A stretch of 64,000 nucleotides of DNA from Gemmatimonadota bacterium (GCA_003221035.1 QHUB01000011.1:36376-100375), one strand, 5' to 3'. Positions 17,727 through 26,406 are shown, counted from the first letter of the stretch. Numbers and translations: made by a program. The notes: generated by a model not told the origin, from the sequence alone.

Positions 17727-18704
17727 CTATATCGGCTGACCCGCCTGCTTCAGCGCCGCGTATCCCATTCCCTTCAAACGCGAGATCCGCATGCTCATCG
17801 GCGGGTGAGTGGCGAACCTGTCGGCGAGCCATCCCTCGCTATTGGTGAATCGGCGCCCGAGCGGATCGGCGATGCAGAGATGGGCAGCCCCGCGCTTGAT
17901 CGCCGCCGTCGGTGCGTCCGCCGCTTCGATCTTCGTGAGCGCGGAGGCGAGCGCCAGCGGATTGCGAGTGAACTGCGCGCTCATGGCGTCCGCCAGGTAT
18001 TCGCGGCCGCGCTGGACGGCGAGCGCCAGAAGCTGGATGATGAGCGGCGCAAAGATCCAGGACAGCACCCAGAGCGCGACCAGGGCGGCGAGCAGCGGCC
18101 CGGCGTTCTTGCTTTTACGGCTCTCTCCCACGCGCATCGTCCGCCCCATCCCATCGCGCACCAGCAGTACCGCGCCCACGAGCGCGGCGAGCATCGTCAT
18201 CAATCGAATATCGAGGTTCTTCACATGCCCCAGCTCGTGGCCGATCACGCCCTGGAGCTCGTCCCGGTTGCAGATCGCCAATAGCCCGCGCGTCACCGCG
18301 ATATGGGAGTCGCCCAGGTCGTGGCCGGTCGCGAATGCGTTGGGATCGTCGTCCGGGATGATCCAAACGCGCGGCCGCGGCACGCCGGCGGCGATCGCCA
18401 TCTCGTCGACGACATTCGCCAGCTGTCGCTCGGCGTCGGTCTTCGGATCGGTCAACTCGGTGGCACCGGTCGACCAGAGCACCTTTTCCGGTCCGGTCCT
18501 GTACGCGTACCAGACGCCCAGGATCGCGAGCGTCGCCATCGCAATGCCGAGCCAGGGGAACGGGTGCCGGCCCTCCAGGGCCCAGATGTAGTCGCCGCCG
18601 AAGCCGAGCCAGGCGAAGAACAGCACGAAGCCAATCACCAGCCAGGTCGTGCGCCGGCGATTGGCTTCCTGTTGCTGAAAGAGGTTAGCGTCCGGAGAGG
18701 TCAA
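17727..18704 (-). CDS. htpX: M48 family membrane zinc metalloprotease (HtpX-like)
   Basis: The integral membrane protease (325 residues) degrades misfolded membrane proteins in the HtpX model. Two N-terminal transmembrane helices (WLVIGFVLFFAWLGF and WLGIAMATLAILGVWYAY) are followed by the zinc motif HELGHVKNLDIR and two more hydrophobic segments around it. The third ligand Glu is in GREYLADAMSAQF. The probable start is TTG 18704, 20 bp inside the end of lemA, which agrees with the common lemA-htpX pairing. Confidence 0.92.
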   Translation of the reverse strand: MTSPDANLFQQQEANRRRTTWLVIGFVLFFAWLGFGGDYIWALEGRHPFPWLGIAMATLAILGVWYAYRTGPEKVLWSTGATELTDPKTDAERQLANVVDEMAIAAGVPRPRVWIIPDDDPNAFATGHDLGDSHIAVTRGLLAICNRDELQGVIGHELGHVKNLDIRLMTMLAALVGAVLLVRDGMGRTMRVGESRKSKNAGPLLAALVALWVLSWIFAPLIIQLLALAVQRGREYLADAMSAQFTRNPLALASALTKIEAADAPTAAIKRGAAHLCIADPLGRRFTNSEGWLADRFATHPPMSMRISRLKGMGYAALKQAGQPI

Positions 18705-19254
18705 CCTGCGGTACCGCGCGCTCGGCTTGATCCTCGATTTCCCACAGGTCCGCGCGCTCCACGTGGGCGAGGCCAGCCACGAGCGTCGTGGGGAATTGCT
18801 GCTGTTTGGTGTTGTACTGTGTCGCGGTGTCGTTATAGAGCTGCCGCGCGAACGCGATGCGATTCTCTGTGGAGGTCAGCTCTTCCTGCAGTTGCCCGAT
18901 GTTGCCGGTCGCCTTGAGCTGTGGATAGCGCTCCACCGTAACGAGGAGGCGTGACAACGCGCCGGACAAGGCGTTCTCCGCCTGGCTGATCTGTTTGACG
19001 CCTTCCGGTCCCGCCGCGTTCACCTTCACGGCCTGATTGCGCGCTTGAATCACCGCTTCGAGCGTCGACTTCTCGAAGTCCATCGCGCCCTTCACGGCGT
19101 TCACGAGGTTGGGAATCAGGTCATGGCGGCGTTTCAACTGCACATCGATCTGCTTGAACGCGTTCGCGGTCTGGTTCTTCAGCGAGATGAGCCCGTTGTA
19201 CGCGCTCACTATCCACAGACCAGCGAGGACCACGAGTACCAGCAGCACCCACAT
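18685..19254 (-). CDS. lemA: LemA family membrane protein
   Basis: The 189-residue protein has an N-terminal transmembrane helix (MWVLLVLVVLAGLWIVSAYN) and the LemA helical bundle (NQTANAFKQIDVQLKRRHDLIPNLVNAVKG, then ENALSGALSRLLVTVERYPQLKA). The family is widely paired with HtpX-type proteases, as here. The start at 19254 is the canonical LemA N-terminus. The in-frame extension to 19299 would be encoded by the palindromic repeat at 19280-19303 and is unlikely to be translated. Confidence 0.93.
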   Translation of the reverse strand: MWVLLVLVVLAGLWIVSAYNGLISLKNQTANAFKQIDVQLKRRHDLIPNLVNAVKGAMDFEKSTLEAVIQARNQAVKVNAAGPEGVKQISQAENALSGALSRLLVTVERYPQLKATGNIGQLQEELTSTENRIAFARQLYNDTATQYNTKQQQFPTTLVAGLAHVERADLWEIEDQAERAVPQVDLSGR

Positions 19255-19279
19255 TTCAAATGCCTCCGGTAAGTGATGG

Positions 19280-19303
19280 AGGGGCGCAGCATGCTGCACC
19301 CCT
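19280..19303. repeat. Short palindromic repeat, copy 2
   Basis: AGGGGCGCAGCAT followed by its complement with one mismatch (CTGCaCCCCT) and then ACC. It lies in the 59-bp gap between the MerR-like gene's stop and the lemA start, so it is part of the lemA leader. Nearly identical to 37318-37345. Confidence 0.65.
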
Positions 19304-19313
19304 ACCCGATGTA

Positions 19314-19949
19314 TTACGAATTCTGTGGCAGGAGTTTCGCGATCGCCTGGCGCAGCGTCTCGGCCAGACCCTGATCATCCGAGCCAAGGCGGGCGAGCGG
19401 ATGGTCGGTGTCGACGTGGAGCTCGACGCCGCGCGTCACGGGGATGCGTCGCCAGGTTGTCGTGCCCGCGGTGTCTTTGACAGCGTCGCGTGTGAGCCAC
19501 GCCGTCAGGGCGCGCCCCGAGCGGCCGCGTGGCATGCTCTCCGCGCCTTTGAGCGGCAGATGGTCGGGCGTCGGCAACGAGGCGCCGAGGGTCTGGGCGC
19601 AGCGCCGTTCGAGCACGTCGCCGGTCTGGTCGTGCATGTCCTTGGTGATCGCGGCGAGCGTGGCGCCCTCCATCTGGCGGAGCTTGATGGCGAGCAGCTG
19701 CAGGAAGTGCCTGTAGGAGTAGGTGGCCGCCGTCCCGCGACCTTCGGGCGGGCTGACCAGACCGCGCGTCACGTAGAAGCGAATCGTCCGCTCACTCGGT
19801 GCGGCTCGCGCGGCGGCGTTGATCGGGGTGACCGCCGACGCGTCGAGCACGGCGCCCACCACCACGGAAAGGTCCCGCAGGTTCCAGGGCGCGAGATTCC
19901 GATATTCTCGTAAGACGTGCAGTGGGTCGGCGTGCACGACCGTCGTCAT
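19314..19949 (-). CDS. MerR-like HTH regulator
   Basis: Protein of 211 residues. A winged-helix MerR-type DNA-binding domain occupies about residues 45-105 (SERTIRFYVTRGLVSPPEGRGTAATYSYRHFLQLLAIK). It has the typical R-x-I-R-F-Y and a tyrosine-rich wing. The C-terminal 100 residues have no recognised ligand domain and no Cys metal cluster. The gene overlaps the receiver-domain gene by 4 bp and is third in a regulator operon. It may control the divergent secreted peptide gene. Confidence 0.8.
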   Translation of the reverse strand: MTTVVHADPLHVLREYRNLAPWNLRDLSVVVGAVLDASAVTPINAAARAAPSERTIRFYVTRGLVSPPEGRGTAATYSYRHFLQLLAIKLRQMEGATLAAITKDMHDQTGDVLERRCAQTLGASLPTPDHLPLKGAESMPRGRSGRALTAWLTRDAVKDTAGTTTWRRIPVTRGVELHVDTDHPLARLGSDDQGLAETLRQAIAKLLPQNS

Positions 19950-20362
19950 GCGTCCATTGCCCCCGATTGGCGATCCTGCTGCAGCACCAACGCGATCCAG
20001 TCCATAACCTGCGTGAGGTTAAACGGTTTCCGAAGCACGGCGCAGCGGTGGTGTTCGAGCCAGCTGCGCACCTCCTGAGCTTCCGAGTCGCCTGTCATGA
20101 TGGCGATATGGCCCTCCAGCGCCGGCCAGCGATGGATGATCGCAAGGTACAGCGCGAGGCCGGACATCGTCGGCAGATGGATGTCGAGCAGGAGGGCGTC
20201 GGCTTGTTCCGTGGCCAGCAGCTCGTAGGCGGCTTCGGCTGTCCCGGCGCTGAGCACGCGATACCCGTGTCGCTCGAGATACCGCTCGAGCACCCGTCTG
20301 AGGGCCGCCTCATCGTCGACAATGAGGACGGTGGCGGGCTTGGGTGGGGGCGCGGTCATCAT
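19946..20362 (-). CDS. Single-domain response regulator (CheY-like)
   Basis: The 138-residue protein is a receiver domain only: acidic pocket VDDEAAL, phospho-acceptor Asp in LLLDIHLPTMSG, Thr in IMTGDS and Lys in LRKPFN. It probably works by protein contact, perhaps with the AraC-like or MerR-like products of the same operon. Its ATG overlaps the stop of the upstream AraC-like gene and its stop overlaps the MerR-like gene, so all three are coupled. No cognate kinase is adjacent. Confidence 0.9.
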   Translation of the reverse strand: MMTAPPPKPATVLIVDDEAALRRVLERYLERHGYRVLSAGTAEAAYELLATEQADALLLDIHLPTMSGLALYLAIIHRWPALEGHIAIMTGDSEAQEVRSWLEHHRCAVLRKPFNLTQVMDWIALVLQQDRQSGAMDA

Positions 20363-21159
20363 GAGGCGGCGGCCGTGAGCGCCAGGGCGGGAGTCAAGAA
20401 CCGCGCGATGATGCGCGCCGTAGCCTGTTCGGTGCTGAGCGACAAGCGCATCTCCCCGGCGGTGAGGCCGAGGTAGGTGCGGGCGTGCTGCTGCAGCGTC
20501 TTGACCTGGGCATAGCCGAGCCGTTTCGCGACGTCCTCGATGGTGAAGCCCGGATCCTTGAGCAGGCGATGCGCGTACAGCACGCGCGCCGCAGCGAGGA
20601 TGTGGCGCGGGCTCGGCAGGCCCGCCCGCGCGAACCAGCGCGCGCACGTGCCGCGGTCGACCCGCGCGCGAGCCGCGATCTGCTGGATGGTCTGGACGCC
20701 GCCAGCGCTGCGGATCGCGTCTTCCAGCACCCAGCGCAGCTCTCTCGGCAGCGCTGCGAGTGCGGGAGCCAGTTGTTCGACAAGGCGGTAAGACGCGGCG
20801 TGCATTGCCTCTTCTTCTATCAGGGTGCGCAGCCGGTCGGGGTGATCGTCCACGCCACGGAGCACGACCTGCCGGATGCCGCAGGGGCCGAGGGACAGCA
20901 GCACCGGCGCCAGTTGAGGCGTCATGAGGGTGTAGAGGATCAGCCGCAGAGACGGGAAGAGGACATGCAGGCGCTCGATTTCCTCTCGGCTCGCAAGGCC
21001 ACTCAAGGTAGGATCGACGACCGCAATCTCCACCGGCCTTCCGCGAATCGTCTCGAGCGCGTCATCCCAAGTTGCTGCGTATGCGACGGCGAAGCGTGGC
21101 GCCACCGCGCCGCGCAGCCGCCGGAACTGCAGGTCTGGGACTGCCGCCAGTACCAGCAT
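20359..21159 (-). CDS. AraC-family regulator with receiver-like N-terminal domain
   Basis: About 266 residues. The N-terminal half resembles a degenerate receiver or sensing domain (VEIAVVDPTLSGLASREEIERLHVLFPSLRLILYT). The C-terminal half carries two helix-turn-helix units typical of AraC (TIQQIAARARVDRGTCARWFARAGL and FTIEDVAKRLGYAQVKTLQQHARTYLGLTAGE). Start 21159 is chosen because GAGGT lies just before this ATG. The longer in-frame start at 21219 overlaps the tandem repeats. A plausible binding site is the tandem repeat at 21190-21230 in the divergent gap. Confidence 0.82.
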   Translation of the reverse strand: MLVLAAVPDLQFRRLRGAVAPRFAVAYAATWDDALETIRGRPVEIAVVDPTLSGLASREEIERLHVLFPSLRLILYTLMTPQLAPVLLSLGPCGIRQVVLRGVDDHPDRLRTLIEEEAMHAASYRLVEQLAPALAALPRELRWVLEDAIRSAGGVQTIQQIAARARVDRGTCARWFARAGLPSPRHILAAARVLYAHRLLKDPGFTIEDVAKRLGYAQVKTLQQHARTYLGLTAGEMRLSLSTEQATARIIARFLTPALALTAAAS

Positions 21160-21189
21160 ACCTCTACCGAACCTCCGCAAGAATCCCAA

Positions 21190-21230
21190 ATGCCGCAAAA
21201 ACGCCCTACGATGCCGCAAAAATGCCCTAA
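21190..21230. promoter_or_regulatory. Tandem 20-bp direct repeat, putative operator
   Basis: Two copies of ATGCCGCAAAAA(C/T)GCCCTA start at 21190 and 21211, a 21-bp period equal to two helical turns. They lie between the divergent AraC-like gene and the secreted peptide gene. This arrangement is typical of AraC-type operators. No -10/-35 pair is clear beside them. Confidence 0.6.
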
Positions 21231-21297
21231 ACGAAACGCACGGTCACGCGCAAGTTGGCTTGGAGCTTGAAAGCCACCATCAACTCGTGGAGGTCAT

Positions 21298-21429
21298 ATG
21301 TCCCGCCGCATCCGCACTCTCGTTGCGCTGTTCCTCGTTTCGTTTGCTTTGACCGCTGGGGCGTGTGCCGACGCGTCCGGCCCAACCAACAACGTGTGCG
21401 ACCAGAGCAATCCCAACACCTGCCACTGA
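21298..21429 (+). CDS. Small secreted Cys-containing peptide (43 residues)
   Basis: ATG 21298 is preceded by TGGAGG at good spacing. The product begins with a basic then hydrophobic signal (MSRRIRTLVALFLVSFALTA) and a GACA cleavage region. Signal peptidase I could cut after ACA, or II before the Cys. The mature peptide of about 20 residues is polar and ends NVCDQSNPNTCH, with two Cys that could form a loop. It lies between a tandem operator and a convergent TPR protein, four bases from that gene's stop. Function unknown; a signal or toxin peptide is possible. Confidence 0.62.
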   Translation: MSRRIRTLVALFLVSFALTAGACADASGPTNNVCDQSNPNTCH

Positions 21430-21433
21430 ACGG

Positions 21434-22699
21434 TTAGGGATTCAGGGCTGCCAGGGAGGCTGATACCTCCCTGATGGCCTCAGTTGTCAGCGACCCGGGC
21501 TCCGATTCGCCGCGCTCGACTTCATCCGGGGCGTGGCAGTCCCGGAGCCCGGCTTGTACCCGCTCAATCTTGAAAACCAATTCGTGTAAGTCATGCGCCG
21601 CGGCGATTTCCAAGGCGCGGCGCAACTCTTCCTCGCCTCGATTGAAATTCCCGAATCGAGCAAATCCAATCGCCAACTTGTAGTGGTAGTCGGTCCGGAT
21701 GTTTGGCAGCTCGTTTGGAACGTGCTCGAGGGCACGCTCGCGCCAACGCTCGAAGCCAACCCGGTCTCGCCTGAACGACGCACAGTTCATCAATTCGATT
21801 TTTGCGTTCGCCAGGTTATCGCTCATGTGGTCGCGCCGCACGACCTCCATGAGCGCCCGCTCGGCACCAACAACGTCTCCGATGGCGAGTAACATCAGCC
21901 CCAGGTCGTTGAGGGTACGTAATTGCTGAGACTCGTCTTCGTACAATTCGTATGCTCGCCAGAGGTGTGGTACACCCTCGTGTGCGTTGCCGCGACGAGC
22001 GAGAATATTTCCCAACCCGTGCTGCGCCTGCGCCCGAACATCTCGGAAGGTTGTCGAGTCGACGTCCTGGAGGAGCGCCCGCCATTCGCGTTCAGCTTCG
22101 GGGAGGTTTCCGCAATAGTGAACAACGTTGCAATGCCCGACCCGACTGAGGAGCACGGCATGCCGATCGCTGGCTAAGGTAGCGAGCCGGCCGGCCTCTG
22201 CATACGCTGCGTCGGCCCCTTCGAAATCGGTCTGCTTCCTGCGCACTCGACCAAGTCGCATCCACGCAGAGATTGCGTCAGATGGTTGCAGGCGTCCGAC
22301 GCTGACGCCGACCATGGTTTGGAGTACGTCTTCGGCTTCCTCGAAATGGCCCTCTTGTTCCAGATACATCGCGAAGGCGAACAACGCGGGTGCCAACAGC
22401 TGGAACTCTCCAGTCCGATGTGCTTCGCCCGCCGCGCGCACTATGCAGCTGAGGTGCGAGGCTTCCGTGCCCTCGCCCGCGAGCTCGGTGCAGTAGCGCT
22501 CGGTCGCGGCCCACTGGTAGCGGAATACGTCCGGCGCTGGAGCTTCACGATCCGGGGCGAGCAAGTCGACAAAGCGGAGCGCGAGAAACGCACCCTGCCC
22601 CAAACGAACCTCTGGGGAAGTGGCCGGTTCATCGGCCACACGTTGGAGGAAAACGGCGTGCGGTAATCCGGCGCCGCGAGACCGAAGCTCAGTGCTCAC
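21434..22699 (-). CDS. TPR-repeat protein
   Basis: The soluble protein (421 residues) is made largely of tetratricopeptide-like helix pairs from about residue 110 to 390 (for example AISAWMRLGRVRRKQTDFEG, AQAQHGLGNILARRGNAHEG, TDYHYKLAIGFARFGNFNRG). There is no N-terminal HTH, kinase or signal peptide. TPR proteins bind peptides or partner proteins. It is convergent with the small secreted peptide gene, which invites comparison with Rap/Phr-type pairs, though no such homology is shown. The start is GTG 22699 with no clear Shine-Dalgarno. Confidence 0.82.
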   Translation of the reverse strand: MSTELRSRGAGLPHAVFLQRVADEPATSPEVRLGQGAFLALRFVDLLAPDREAPAPDVFRYQWAATERYCTELAGEGTEASHLSCIVRAAGEAHRTGEFQLLAPALFAFAMYLEQEGHFEEAEDVLQTMVGVSVGRLQPSDAISAWMRLGRVRRKQTDFEGADAAYAEAGRLATLASDRHAVLLSRVGHCNVVHYCGNLPEAEREWRALLQDVDSTTFRDVRAQAQHGLGNILARRGNAHEGVPHLWRAYELYEDESQQLRTLNDLGLMLLAIGDVVGAERALMEVVRRDHMSDNLANAKIELMNCASFRRDRVGFERWRERALEHVPNELPNIRTDYHYKLAIGFARFGNFNRGEEELRRALEIAAAHDLHELVFKIERVQAGLRDCHAPDEVERGESEPGSLTTEAIREVSASLAALNP

Positions 22700-22863
22700 G
22701 GGCGATGCTCATGGCAGCAGCCGTGCCGAACGGCAAGACCATCACGGACACCAACATAGCGTCCGCCGTCCCGGTGCGTTAGACCGCAAATGGCGCGTTT
22801 TATGGCTTTTCGCCGAGTTTTTATGATTGCAGGAAGGGATTCGCTGACACGTATAAATCATGA

Positions 22864-23292
22864 ATGTCCAAAGGGTTCACACTCCTGGAAATGATGGTGG
22901 TCTTGGGGATCGCGGGCGTGCTGTTCGGGATATGGTTGCCGCGGGCCGCACGACTTCAGGACTGGCTCGAGACCGAGCGCGCCGCCGGCGACGTCACCAC
23001 CGCGCTGGCCGTCGGCAGAAATGGCGCCGTCATGCAGTCGACTCGGGCTCGAGTCGAAATCGCGGCGGATACGTTGCGGATCGATCGGCTCTGGCCGAGC
23101 GGCTGGAAACCCTGGTGGCGGCTGGCGGGACCCGCGAGCCACGGCGTAACGCTGGAAGTTTCGAACCCAATTGTGACATTCGGGCCGACAGGGATGGGAT
23201 GGGGCGTTTCGAACACGCGAATCGTGCTGCGGCGGGGGTCTCAAGCCGAAACAATCACGACATCCCGCGTCGGGAGAGTCAAGCGATGGTAG
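22864..23292 (+). CDS. Type IV pilin-like / pseudopilin (GspH/FimT-type)
   Basis: 142-residue product with a class III signal: a very short leader MSKG cut before FTLLEMMVVLGIAGVLFGIW, with Glu at +5. The hydrophobic helix is followed by a small globular domain, as in minor pseudopilins of type II secretion or type IV pili. No other pilus or secretion genes are nearby, so it is an orphan here. TATAAA lies just upstream of the start. A strong terminator ends the gene. Confidence 0.82.
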   Translation: MSKGFTLLEMMVVLGIAGVLFGIWLPRAARLQDWLETERAAGDVTTALAVGRNGAVMQSTRARVEIAADTLRIDRLWPSGWKPWWRLAGPASHGVTLEVSNPIVTFGPTGMGWGVSNTRIVLRRGSQAETITTSRVGRVKRW

Positions 23293-23404
23293 GATGCAAC
23301 CGTTCAGCGGCTCGCTGCATCTAATCGTATGAAACCAGGACGCACCACAGCACGTTAGAGCAGAGGGTCGCGGCTGAAGTGTGACGGCCACTTCACCCGA
23401 CCCG

Positions 23405-23446
23405 CCAACCCCGGGGAGCTTCTCGCCCCGGGGTTTGGTCTTTTAG
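23405..23446 (+). terminator. Intrinsic terminator
   Basis: AACCCCGGGG, a 9-nt loop and CCCCGGGGTT are followed by TGGTCTTTT. It ends the pseudopilin transcript and lies at the 3' end of the convergent HD-GYP gene. Confidence 0.75.
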
Positions 23447-24516
23447 AGCGCTGGACCGACGTCCTCGTCCAGAAAGACCAGCGTCCCGCGCCGTGCCACG
23501 ATTCTCACCAGCGCATCATAGACAGTGGAATCGAGCACCGTTCCCGAGAGATCGCCCATCCGCTCGACTGCCTCCTCCGGCGTCATCTTGTCTTGATAGG
23601 GTCGTGCGGTCGTAAGCGCGTCGTAGATTTCCGCCGAACCGATGATGCGGCCGCCTAGGGGGATCTCATCGCCGCGCAAACCGTCGGGGTACCCGGTGCC
23701 GTCGACGCGCTCGTGATGACTCTTTACCATTTGCACGATGTCGCCGAGATGCACGAGCGGCGAGAGGATCTGCGCGCCGATGATGACATGCTGCTTCACG
23801 TGCTCGAATTCTTCAGCGGTAAGCGGCCCTTCCTTATTAACAACGGCGTCTCGCGTCCCGATCTTACCGAGATCATGGAGCCGGCCGGCCATGCGGACGC
23901 GCTCGACGTCTTCCTCGGCCAACCCGAGCTCCGTGGCGATGTTCGCCGAGAGGTCGGCCACCCGGGCGGAGTGACCGCGCAGATATGGGTCTTTGGCCTC
24001 GAGTGCGTTGACGAGCGCTTCGAGAGTGGCCGTTGAAATGCGCTCCATGCGGTGTTGCTGACGGTGAAGCTCCGCCGTGCGAGTCGTCACCTCTTCTTTG
24101 AGCCACTCGTTGAGATGGCGATTCTCGAGCAGCATCTCGCGTCGCTTGAGCGCCCGCTGCACCGCGCGTCCCAAATCCGCAAGCTCGATCGGTTTCGTGA
24201 GATAATCCATCGCGCCACGTTGCATGCACAGCGCCGCGCTCGTTGCGTCGTTGACGGCGGTTAGCATGAGAATCGCGAGCTCCGGTTCGATTTCCAGAGC
24301 GTGCGGCACGAGGTCCACGCCGCTCGTGCCGGGCATGCGAATATCGGACAGCATGAGTGCGATCTTGTGGAGGCGCAGTTGCTGGAGCGCCTCGTCGGCG
24401 GAGCTGGCCGCGTACACCTCGAATTGTTGGTGCTTCAGGAACTTCCGCAGCGCGTTGCGGATCGGCTCTTCGTCGTCGACCACCAGCACCGTGACCAGGC
24501 CTGCGGGAGCGGTCAA
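23443..24516 (-). CDS. Response regulator with HD-GYP output domain
   Basis: A receiver domain (VVDDEEP; phospho-Asp in MLSDIRMPGTSG; Lys in LTKPIE) is joined by a coiled linker to an HD-GYP phosphodiesterase, which hydrolyses cyclic di-GMP. Visible are the metal-binding HDLGKIG and the HHERVDGTGYPDGLRGDEIPLG block with a full GYP. The start is set at TTG 24516 because CAAGGAG sits 5 bp upstream of it. The upstream in-frame GTG 24537 has no such site. Transcribed after mqnD, with a 27-bp gap. Confidence 0.93.
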   Translation of the reverse strand: MTAPAGLVTVLVVDDEEPIRNALRKFLKHQQFEVYAASSADEALQQLRLHKIALMLSDIRMPGTSGVDLVPHALEIEPELAILMLTAVNDATSAALCMQRGAMDYLTKPIELADLGRAVQRALKRREMLLENRHLNEWLKEEVTTRTAELHRQQHRMERISTATLEALVNALEAKDPYLRGHSARVADLSANIATELGLAEEDVERVRMAGRLHDLGKIGTRDAVVNKEGPLTAEEFEHVKQHVIIGAQILSPLVHLGDIVQMVKSHHERVDGTGYPDGLRGDEIPLGGRIIGSAEIYDALTTARPYQDKMTPEEAVERMGDLSGTVLDSTVYDALVRIVARRGTLVFLDEDVGPAL

Positions 24517-24543
24517 CCGATCTCCTTGAGATGGCACCGCAAA

Positions 24544-25410
24544 CTAGGAATCGGCTGTGATGAACGCCAGAGCGACGGGGTTGGGGATGATGCCGGCCGC
24601 GTGCGCGCGCGCCAGCAATTCTGCGACGGCGCGCCTGCCCGTCGCGCCGTAATCCACCGTGTAGGCGTTCACGTACATGCCGACGAAGCGGTCGGTGCGG
24701 TCTGCATCGAGGCCGCGGCTGAACGCTTGAGCGTGGTGCAACGCTTCCGCCCGATGGGCCAAGCCATACTCGATGCTTGCCTTCAAGTCGCGGGCGATCG
24801 CGTGCATGAGCTCATCCCCGAGATCACGACGCACCACGTTGCCGCCGAGCGGAAGCGGCAAACGGGTCTCCTGGTGCCACCATTCACCCATGTCGGCCCA
24901 CAAATGCAGGCCGCGATCGGCGAAGGTGAGCTGACCCTCGTGAATCAGGAGTCCGGCGTCGGCGTTGCCGGCGGCAACATAGTCCTCGATCTGATCGAAC
25001 GGTACGACCACGTGTCGAGCGGCGGGCTGATAGAGGCGCAGCGCGAGAAACGCGGTCGTCAGCTCTCCGGGGACGGCCACAAGACGACCTGCCAGCTGCT
25101 GCCGTGGGTCATGCGGCGCAGGTTCGCGGGCGACGATCCGCGGGCCATAGCGATCGCCAATGCTCGCGCCGTGTGCGAGCAGCGCGTAGCGGTCGGCGAG
25201 ATAGGCAAAGGCGTGCAGCGAAACGGCGGTGACTTCGAGCTCGCCGGCAAGCGCGCGCCGATTGAGGCTCTCGATGTCGGCCAGCTCGTGCGTGTAGCGG
25301 CGGCCACCCGTGTCGATCTTGCCGGAGGCCATTGCCCAGAACATGAACGCATCGTCCGCATCCGGGCTGTGCGCGACGCGGATGATGCGCGACAATGTCG
25401 CGCCGGTCAT
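24544..25410 (-). CDS. mqnD: 1,4-dihydroxy-6-naphthoate synthase-like (futalosine pathway)
   Basis: The 288-residue protein has the periplasmic-binding-like fold of MqnD/MqnA. MqnD converts cyclic dehypoxanthine futalosine to 1,4-dihydroxy-6-naphthoate in the alternative menaquinone route. Matching motifs are the N-terminal HSPDADDAFMFWAM, ALLIHEGQLTF-type (GLLIHEGQLTF), LPLGGNVVRRDLG and a NAYTVDYG C-terminal block. Assignment to MqnD rather than MqnA rests on HEGQLT and LGGN. No other mqn genes are in the window. The start overlaps the upstream gene by 4 bp. Confidence 0.85.
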   Translation of the reverse strand: MTGATLSRIIRVAHSPDADDAFMFWAMASGKIDTGGRRYTHELADIESLNRRALAGELEVTAVSLHAFAYLADRYALLAHGASIGDRYGPRIVAREPAPHDPRQQLAGRLVAVPGELTTAFLALRLYQPAARHVVVPFDQIEDYVAAGNADAGLLIHEGQLTFADRGLHLWADMGEWWHQETRLPLPLGGNVVRRDLGDELMHAIARDLKASIEYGLAHRAEALHHAQAFSRGLDADRTDRFVGMYVNAYTVDYGATGRRAVAELLARAHAAGIIPNPVALAFITADS

Positions 25411-26102
25411 GACGGAGGCCGCCGCGGATTCTGCGCCTGGCGCTCGGCTTCGTTATGGAAGCTCGTCAGCGGATTCTTGTGCTCGTCGTACTCGGGGCGC
25501 TTCCGCGCCAGCTCGGCCGACTCGTGGCTCAAGAAGTCGGCATACGCCTTTTGCTCCTGGCCTTTGTTTCCGAGCTCCTGGTAGGCGTGCGCGCGGAGGA
25601 TATAGATGAAGAGGTGCGTGGGTATTGATTGGCGGATGGTGTCGGCCTCGGCGAGCGCGCCGTTGGGGTCTCCGCCCGCGAGTTCCAGCATCCCGACGTG
25701 ATAGCGCGAATCGGCATCGAGACTCGGGAGCTGTGCGTAGGCGCCGAGCGCCATCGGAACGAAAAACTGCGCGCTGTCCATCTTGCCGGCCTCGACCAGC
25801 ATCATGACGCGATTGAACAGACGAGTGGCGCGTTCTTCGGGGGACATCTGGCTGATGTCAGGAGGCTGGAGTTGGGAGGCAGGGGAGGCCGATGCAAATG
25901 GTGCGGGCTCGGTTCCTGACTTCCGGCCTCCGGCTCCTCGCATGGCGACCACGGTGGCGAGTGCACCGAGCGCCGCGCCGGCGAGTGCCCAGGGGATGCC
26001 GGCTCGCCAGCCGGACGGGACTGCTGTGGCGACGGCCGCGCCACATTTGTGGCAGAACCGCGCGGTCGAGGAGAGTTGGGCACCGCAGGCATGACAAGTC
26101 AT
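25407..26102 (-). CDS. Zinc-ribbon membrane protein with TPR-like region
   Basis: 231 residues. An N-terminal double-CxxC zinc ribbon (CHACGAQL...CHKCGAAV, residues about 3-22) precedes one transmembrane helix (IPWALAGAALGALATVVAM) and a helical region with TPR character (RYHVGMLELAGGDPNGALAEADTI, YILRAHAYQELGNKGQEQKAYADFL). The ribbon is probably cytoplasmic and the TPR part outside. The start at 26102 (MTCHACG) excludes a longer in-frame stretch that overlaps the divergent gene. The function is unknown. It is coupled to mqnD. Confidence 0.75.
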   Translation of the reverse strand: MTCHACGAQLSSTARFCHKCGAAVATAVPSGWRAGIPWALAGAALGALATVVAMRGAGGRKSGTEPAPFASASPASQLQPPDISQMSPEERATRLFNRVMMLVEAGKMDSAQFFVPMALGAYAQLPSLDADSRYHVGMLELAGGDPNGALAEADTIRQSIPTHLFIYILRAHAYQELGNKGQEQKAYADFLSHESAELARKRPEYDEHKNPLTSFHNEAERQAQNPRRPPS

Positions 26103-26160
26103 TAGGGGGAGAATGTAACCCGGCCTAGCGGCTCTCCGGAAAGCCGGTAGTGTAGGTCCC

Positions 26161-26406
26161 ATGGCCGCTACCGAATACGGCAAGCACATGGGAGAGCTCA
26201 AGCGTGGGGAGCAGCGCTGGGACGTCTTTCTCGAGGGTCAGCCCGACAGTTCCATGGGTGCGGTGCGGGGCCGTATTCACTTTGTGAGTGGTCAGCAGCA
26301 CAAGGTTACAGGTTGGATCTTCCTGGAATGGAAGGAAAAAGATATTCACGAGCGGTTTGGTGAGTTTTCGGCGGTCGAGCTGTTGCACTTTGTGGAGTCG
26401 CTGTAA
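26161..26406 (+). CDS. Small hypothetical protein
   Basis: Unrecognised 81-residue product with mixed alpha/beta character (EQRWDVFLEGQPD, AVRGRIHFVSGQQHKVTGWIFLEW, SAVELLHFVESL). There is no signal peptide. TAGTGT (26148-26153) ends 7 bp before the ATG, so initiation may be leaderless, but no matching -35 is visible. It lies upstream of the glutamine synthetase promoter and is transcribed separately. Confidence 0.62.
   Translation: MAATEYGKHMGELKRGEQRWDVFLEGQPDSSMGAVRGRIHFVSGQQHKVTGWIFLEWKEKDIHERFGEFSAVELLHFVESL

Noticed and set aside
24301..25584. 427-codon plus-strand frame opposite the HD-GYP and mqnD genes
   Set aside because: It crosses two real genes on the other strand and shows no recognisable motif or ribosome site.
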